Assembly (NCBI RefSeq): GCF_030523985.1
Contig: NZ_JAUNHK010000044.1
Span: 2,507 to 22,554, forward strand
Reading direction: 5' to 3'
DNA length: 20,048 nt
DNA from: Deinococcus sp.
Lineage (GTDB): Bacteria; Deinococcota; Deinococci; Deinococcales; Deinococcaceae
A program made the translations under genes and the position numbers. This document shows, piece by piece, positions 17,601 through 20,048 of the stretch. Every line of letters begins with the position of its first letter. The stretch's first letter is position 1. Under the pieces are notes generated by a model, which was not told the origin of the DNA, made no database searches, and was given only the letters and a program-made list of their open reading frames with translations.

Positions 17601-18066
17601 CTACGATCTCGCGGCGCTGCGCCTGTTGCTGCACGCCCATGACCTGGCGGGTCAGTCGGCCCAGGCGCGGGCGGCGTATGCCAGAGCCAGGGACACTTTT
17701 GCCGAGGTGGACGAGCCGCTTCCCGCCGATTGGCGCGAGTTTCTCGGCGGGTCGGACGCCGTGCCTGTCCTGCAAAGAACCTCGGTGCCCTCGGCTCGCG
17801 CTGCCAGCCGCGCCCGCGCCCTGCACGTTCACCGCTCTACCATCGCCCGCTGGGACAACGGGCAGACCCGCCCCGGTCGGGTGGGCCGCCCCCCCCGCTT
17901 GACGCCGGAGCAACTGGCCGAGCTGCGCCGGGTCATGGCAAAGCCGCCTGCCGAAATCGGGCTGCCCGGCAACCGCTGGAACCTCGCGCTGGCCGCCGAA
18001 TACGTGGCGCGGCAGTTCGGCCATCAATTGAGTCAAGCGCAGCTTTCACGGCTGCTGCGGCGCTGA
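14698..18066 (+). CDS. STAND ATPase / BTAD regulator with a C-terminal transposase-type winged HTH
   Basis: 1122 residues, cytosolic. N-terminal STAND NTPase: Walker A GEAGLGKS (22-29), Walker B LLLID (102-106), and RGHPLFTLELLEHL (184-197) typical of MalT/AAA_16 proteins. Helical repeats, probably TPR-like, fill about 330-800. An OmpR/SARP-type winged helix follows (about 811-905: LQILGVPRLLDAGGQPL, ANDLAGQLYPEVATEQARRNVLRLIRQLW), then a BTAD helical domain (about 906-1018). The last part (about 1025-1122) reads like the N-terminal DNA-binding region of IS630-family transposases: HRSTIARW, GRPPRLTPEQLAELRRVM, LPGNRWNLALAAEYVARQFG, LSQAQLSRLLRR, with no DDE domain after it. BTAD modules are usually N-terminal, so the order is unusual. 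Start: ATG preferred over GTG at 14692, as the transcript looks leaderless. Probably a signal-gated transcription activator; ligand and targets unknown. Confidence 0.88.
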   Translation: MTLSQLRRIVVRGAGVSVVLCGEAGLGKSYRARRVLSDLSARQFSFSAQWPLARLVGSLPAAPQEPQWATALLERLSRGERLPPADAAQAVYQRLSTHAPALLLIDHLHRASPDALAFWEALGKQVRGGRGVGLLALTRGEPLPDWTVERVEPLTREESDAVLREKRPDLFSPLLAERIYGQARGHPLFTLELLEHLTATGVPSSAEEWPALSGPLPMSLQAFVRSQLPPSLSPPLQLALARVLLRADMDGHLVDGQSTGPQLQAEAAELVRCGVLRQGQLAHPLYREALLPLLSPDVGAAALDEVLQDEGLGDAALVARFARSWPLPPQVQLSLYRRAAEQMEERGELTRAAGFWEQAAELCPAERAAWLYRASRLYEFYPFQPGLHLRSLRAMRGAVEAAGEGVPEAWLRRLVTWQAIGRRPLEDLAALLPGELDDWRLTYLYGQLSGADIADGGIWEAWQALSDEQRATAPAEVLAGVAHAERTPPDEVARLWPQAIARAPDALSRLQWRGIAAYEPYFRMQNAISLREFDAVVEELEMLQAEIRAQEKPISLDDRLAADRAEQLIQTFNRARAVLRSRLGDVAGAAALRPSVLKYARERQALTFYVGTLYREGWEDVNRGRFEEAQRLLTEAHSTGRIRGGVVMALIDLYVHWNREEQAHLLVHAVTELREQMQTQTQLQEYFMLALGLSACGDWAEAMSLLEEGERQAREADVGHALDYGLWIRAFWHGEQGQQTQAARLATEAATSARSRGLEREANRYALWATFYAGDEVAYAAAAARVREQGDLGHLHAVESRRSVSLPVSRAHLQILGVPRLLDAGGQPLRSPAGLRLLTALLHARLLGETDVSANDLAGQLYPEVATEQARRNVLRLIRQLWATLGPEVVLQSGDGYALGAVSSDAELFLNEGASDLWRGPLPLSAEPRGEAVAARLLARLRDCVLALLTENPAQAARLAGYLSESEPYDLAALRLLLHAHDLAGQSAQARAAYARARDTFAEVDEPLPADWREFLGGSDAVPVLQRTSVPSARAASRARALHVHRSTIARWDNGQTRPGRVGRPPRLTPEQLAELRRVMAKPPAEIGLPGNRWNLALAAEYVARQFGHQLSQAQLSRLLRR

Positions 18067-18096
18067 AAGCACCAGAAAAGAATCAGGAGGCTCGCT

Positions 18097-19248
18097 ATGA
18101 CTGAACCTGCTCCTTCTCCCGTCCAGAACCAGCGCAACGTCAATGTCAATCGTGGGGCGCTGGTGGTGGCCCTCCTTACGCTGCTGCTCACCGCGCTCGG
18201 TTTTCTGGGGGTGGGTCTAAGAGGCATCCAGGACATCAGGCAGGCACGGCACTGGCCGACGACCACCGGCACCGTCTTTCGCAGCGGGGTGGCGGAGAGA
18301 GGAGACAGGTACGCGCCCGATGTGGCCTACCGCTACGCCGTGGCGGGCACCGAGTATCAGGGTACGCAGCTCCAGCTGACCCTCTTCCAGTCCGAGACTT
18401 CCGACCGGGCCGCCGTCGCCGCGCGAGTGGCCCGGTATCCGCTGGGGGAGTCGGTCACGGTGCACTACGATCCGGCTCGCCCGGCCCGAAGTGCCCTGGA
18501 AATTCCGGCTCAGGCTCCGGTGTGGCCGCTGCTGCTGGGGGCGGGGATGCTGCTGCCCTTCGCCCTGCTGCTGTGGCTGTGGCGGCGCGGTTACCTGAAC
18601 ACGCTGATTCAGACAGGCAGCGTGGGGAAGCGCTGGGTCTGGACTCCGCAAACAGGTGTCAGGGTCGCGGAGGACAGCCCCCCACCTCCTCCCACTCCGC
18701 TTATCGGGCACGTGCAGGATATTTTGCGAACCGGCCAGTTTTCGGCGGAGTGGACCAGCACGGGCCGCCACCGGAACCGGACCGTTCAGTTGCTGGCATC
18801 CCTGTTCCTGACCGTCTTTATGGGCGGGGCCAGTGTGGTGGCGTGGCAGCGCTATGCGGCCCAGAACGAGGCCGTCCGCGTGGCGCGGGCCACTTGGCAG
18901 ACGGTGAGCGGGCGCGTGGTGTCCAGCGAGGTCGTCTCGCGCGGCCCCAACCAGTACCGCCCCGTCGTGACTTACGAATACTGGGTCGGCGGCAACGTCT
19001 ACCGCAGCAGTGGCCTGGACTTGGCCGACGATACCTGGAGCACCAGCAACTCCCAGGGCGTGACCAAAGAAGTCGCGGCCCATGGGCCGGGTGCTGCCGT
19101 CACCGTTCACTACGACCCCGCCGACCCGCAGCGCAGTGCGCTGGAACTCCGTGACCGTGGCGGCAGCGGCTGGCGGTTGCTCGGTCTGATTACTGGCGGG
19201 TTGGCGCTGCTGTGCCTGCTGGCAGCGCTGGATGCCCTGCGGCGCTAG
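18097..19248 (+). CDS. Tandem DUF3592 membrane protein
   Basis: 383 residues with four predicted membrane segments (about 20-42, 141-162, 230-250, 358-378). Two extra-membrane DUF3592 domains alternate with them: 51-136 (GTVFRSGVAERG, VAYRYAVAGTEYQG, SVTVHYDPARPARSALE) and 266-351 (GRVVSSEVVSRG, VTYEYWVGGNVYRS, AVTVHYDPADPQRSALE). The two copies share the VTVHYDPA-x-P-x-RSALE ending and the same topology, so the gene arose by internal duplication of a TM-DUF3592-TM unit. Start: AGGAGG 7 nt before the ATG. It follows the large regulator by 30 bp on the same strand, probably in one transcript. Function of DUF3592 is unknown; a linker with a PPPPP run lies at about 195-199. Confidence 0.85.
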   Translation: MTEPAPSPVQNQRNVNVNRGALVVALLTLLLTALGFLGVGLRGIQDIRQARHWPTTTGTVFRSGVAERGDRYAPDVAYRYAVAGTEYQGTQLQLTLFQSETSDRAAVAARVARYPLGESVTVHYDPARPARSALEIPAQAPVWPLLLGAGMLLPFALLLWLWRRGYLNTLIQTGSVGKRWVWTPQTGVRVAEDSPPPPPTPLIGHVQDILRTGQFSAEWTSTGRHRNRTVQLLASLFLTVFMGGASVVAWQRYAAQNEAVRVARATWQTVSGRVVSSEVVSRGPNQYRPVVTYEYWVGGNVYRSSGLDLADDTWSTSNSQGVTKEVAAHGPGAAVTVHYDPADPQRSALELRDRGGSGWRLLGLITGGLALLCLLAALDALRR

Positions 19249-19297
19249 GACACTGTTGCCTGAATGTGCAGACCGAAGCCCGAACCCACAAGAAAAG

Positions 19298-19327
19298 ATG
19301 CCCGCGTGCGGGAGGGCACACGGGCAT
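19298..19327 (+). terminator. Hairpin terminator of the regulator/DUF3592 unit
   Basis: ATGCCCGCGTGC pairs with GCACACGGGCAT (one mismatch) around a GGGAGG loop, 50 nt after the DUF3592 stop. No U-tract follows, as with the other terminators in this window. Confidence 0.6.
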
Positions 19328-19415
19328 ATTCGGGGAAGCTAAGCGGGATGATACCGCCCTGAAAAATAGTCTGCGTATGCGAACTGTTTTTCCGAACGGA
19401 GTGAGCAGGAGAAAC

Positions 19416-19454
19416 TACGGGTCTGGGCGATGCGGAGTAAAGCCCAGACCCGTA
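19416..19454 (-). terminator. Hairpin terminator of the SMP-30-like gene
   Basis: TACGGGTCTGGGC and GCCCAGACCCGTA form a perfect 13-bp stem with a 13-nt loop, beginning 6 nt after the minus-strand stop codon at 19461. A short TTT follows on the minus strand. It may also work as backup for the convergent plus-strand unit. Confidence 0.75.
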
Positions 19455-19460
19455 TGAGAT

Positions 19461-20048
19461 TTAAAACTTGGCGAAACGGGTCAGTTTGAAGGGCGTTTCA
19501 GGGGTGCCGCCCATGCGGTCGAGTTGTGCTTGCGTGACCACGAGGTCGTTGCCGATGCGGGCCAGCGTCGCCGGGAAGCGCAGGCCCGCCAGCGGTTCTT
19601 CCTTCACCAGTTGACCGCTGCCGTAGTCGGCGCTGAGGCTGACCTTGCTGACCACTTGGTCCTTGTTGCGGGCCACGTACAGCGAGCGTCCGTCGAGCAG
19701 TAGACCGTCACCGTTTTGCAGGCCGCCCAGCACCTTTTTCACAGCTTTGGTGCGCAGGTCGATGCGCCACAGGTCGCCCGTGTTCAGTTGCATCGCCAGC
19801 AGGTATTTGCCGTCCGGGGTCGCCACGATGCCGTTGAGGTTCACGCCGGGGCCGTACTTGATGGGCGTCCCACTCAGGTCGAGCCAGGCGGTGAGGTTCA
19901 TCGCCTTGTCCACGCGGAAGATGACCGGACGCGACGAATCGGTCACGTAGACGTTGCCGTCGGGGGCCAGCACCAGATCGTTCACGTAGGGGCGAGGCGA
20001 CTTCGGCGTTTCCAGCACCTTGAGCGTCATGCCGTCGGGGGAGAGGAC
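19461..20048 (-). CDS. SMP-30/gluconolactonase-like beta-propeller protein, 3' part
   Basis: The frame is open through the window end: the codons before the first ATG (20030) read VLSPDG, the usual end of a propeller repeat, so the gene starts outside the window. About 195 C-terminal residues are visible, with repeated propeller blades: VNDLVLAPDGNVYVTDSSRPVIFRVD, LNGIVATPDGKYLLAMQLNTGDLWRIDL, GDGLLLDGRSLYVARNKDQVVSKVSL and FPATLARIGNDLVVTQAQLDRM. This pattern fits the SMP-30/gluconolactonase/LRE or NHL-like families; the conserved Asn and Asp positions (VND, LNG, GDG) agree with the calcium-site residues of SMP-30-type propellers. Whether it is exported cannot be told because the N-terminus is missing. 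Substrate unknown. Confidence 0.8.
   Translation of the reverse strand, partial: VLSPDGMTLKVLETPKSPRPYVNDLVLAPDGNVYVTDSSRPVIFRVDKAMNLTAWLDLSGTPIKYGPGVNLNGIVATPDGKYLLAMQLNTGDLWRIDLRTKAVKKVLGGLQNGDGLLLDGRSLYVARNKDQVVSKVSLSADYGSGQLVKEEPLAGLRFPATLARIGNDLVVTQAQLDRMGGTPETPFKLTRFAKF

Noticed and set aside
17770..18066. Separate transposase fragment or IS remnant
   Set aside because: It is in frame with the BTAD part, without inverted repeats or DDE residues nearby, and ends in a clean stop with the next gene's ribosome site just after; a domain fusion is the simpler reading.

Overview
The window looks like a chromosome segment of a Deinococcus species close to D. radiodurans. It is high-GC, has strong Shine-Dalgarno sites (AAGGAG, GGAGGT) beside at least one apparently leaderless start, and encodes a clade 2 (HPII-type) catalase, a DUF11 surface protein and a near-match to the Deinococcus radiation/desiccation response motif. 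The genus call is inference from gene content and style; no alignment was run. No rRNA, tRNA, CRISPR array, intact insertion sequence or phage gene was seen.

Layout. (1) 1-506, minus: 5' part of phenylacetate-CoA ligase (paaK), TTG start, preceded by a perfect inverted repeat matching the PaaR/TetR operator known from Thermus. (2) 618-4323, minus: a catalase cluster in transcription order katE, a Tat-exported ferritin-like protein, and an ankyrin-repeat protein. (3) 4682-6630, plus, divergent from katE: a membrane-anchored SRPBCC (cyclase-like) protein overlapping a zinc alcohol/formaldehyde dehydrogenase by 4 bp, ended by a long hairpin. (4) 6866-8041, plus: glutaryl-CoA dehydrogenase-type acyl-CoA dehydrogenase. 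(5) 8108-12040, minus: a 1310-residue exported DUF11 protein with an embedded propeller-like region. (6) 12309-13628, plus: a SWIM zinc-finger protein with a recognisable promoter and a 14/17 match to the RDRM (DdrO operator) across its predicted transcription start. (7) 13629-14590: an AT-richer patch with a perfect 16-bp palindrome, a possible 45-codon small ORF and an unrecognised small secreted protein. (8) 14698-19248, plus: an STAND-type ATPase regulator with helical repeats and a C-terminal BTAD module, ending in a winged helix-turn-helix of IS630-transposase type, followed 30 bp later by a tandem DUF3592 membrane protein. (9) 19461-20048, minus: 3' part of an SMP-30-like beta-propeller protein.

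How the genes relate. The katE cluster reads as peroxide defence: catalase, a possible diiron/iron-handling exported protein, and an ankyrin protein of the sort that supports haem loading or activity of catalases elsewhere. paaK and the acyl-CoA dehydrogenase belong to aromatic/lysine-type CoA catabolism but sit in separate transcription units. The most interesting points are the SWIM gene's apparent link to the DNA-damage regulon and the regulator that seems to have captured a transposase DNA-binding domain.
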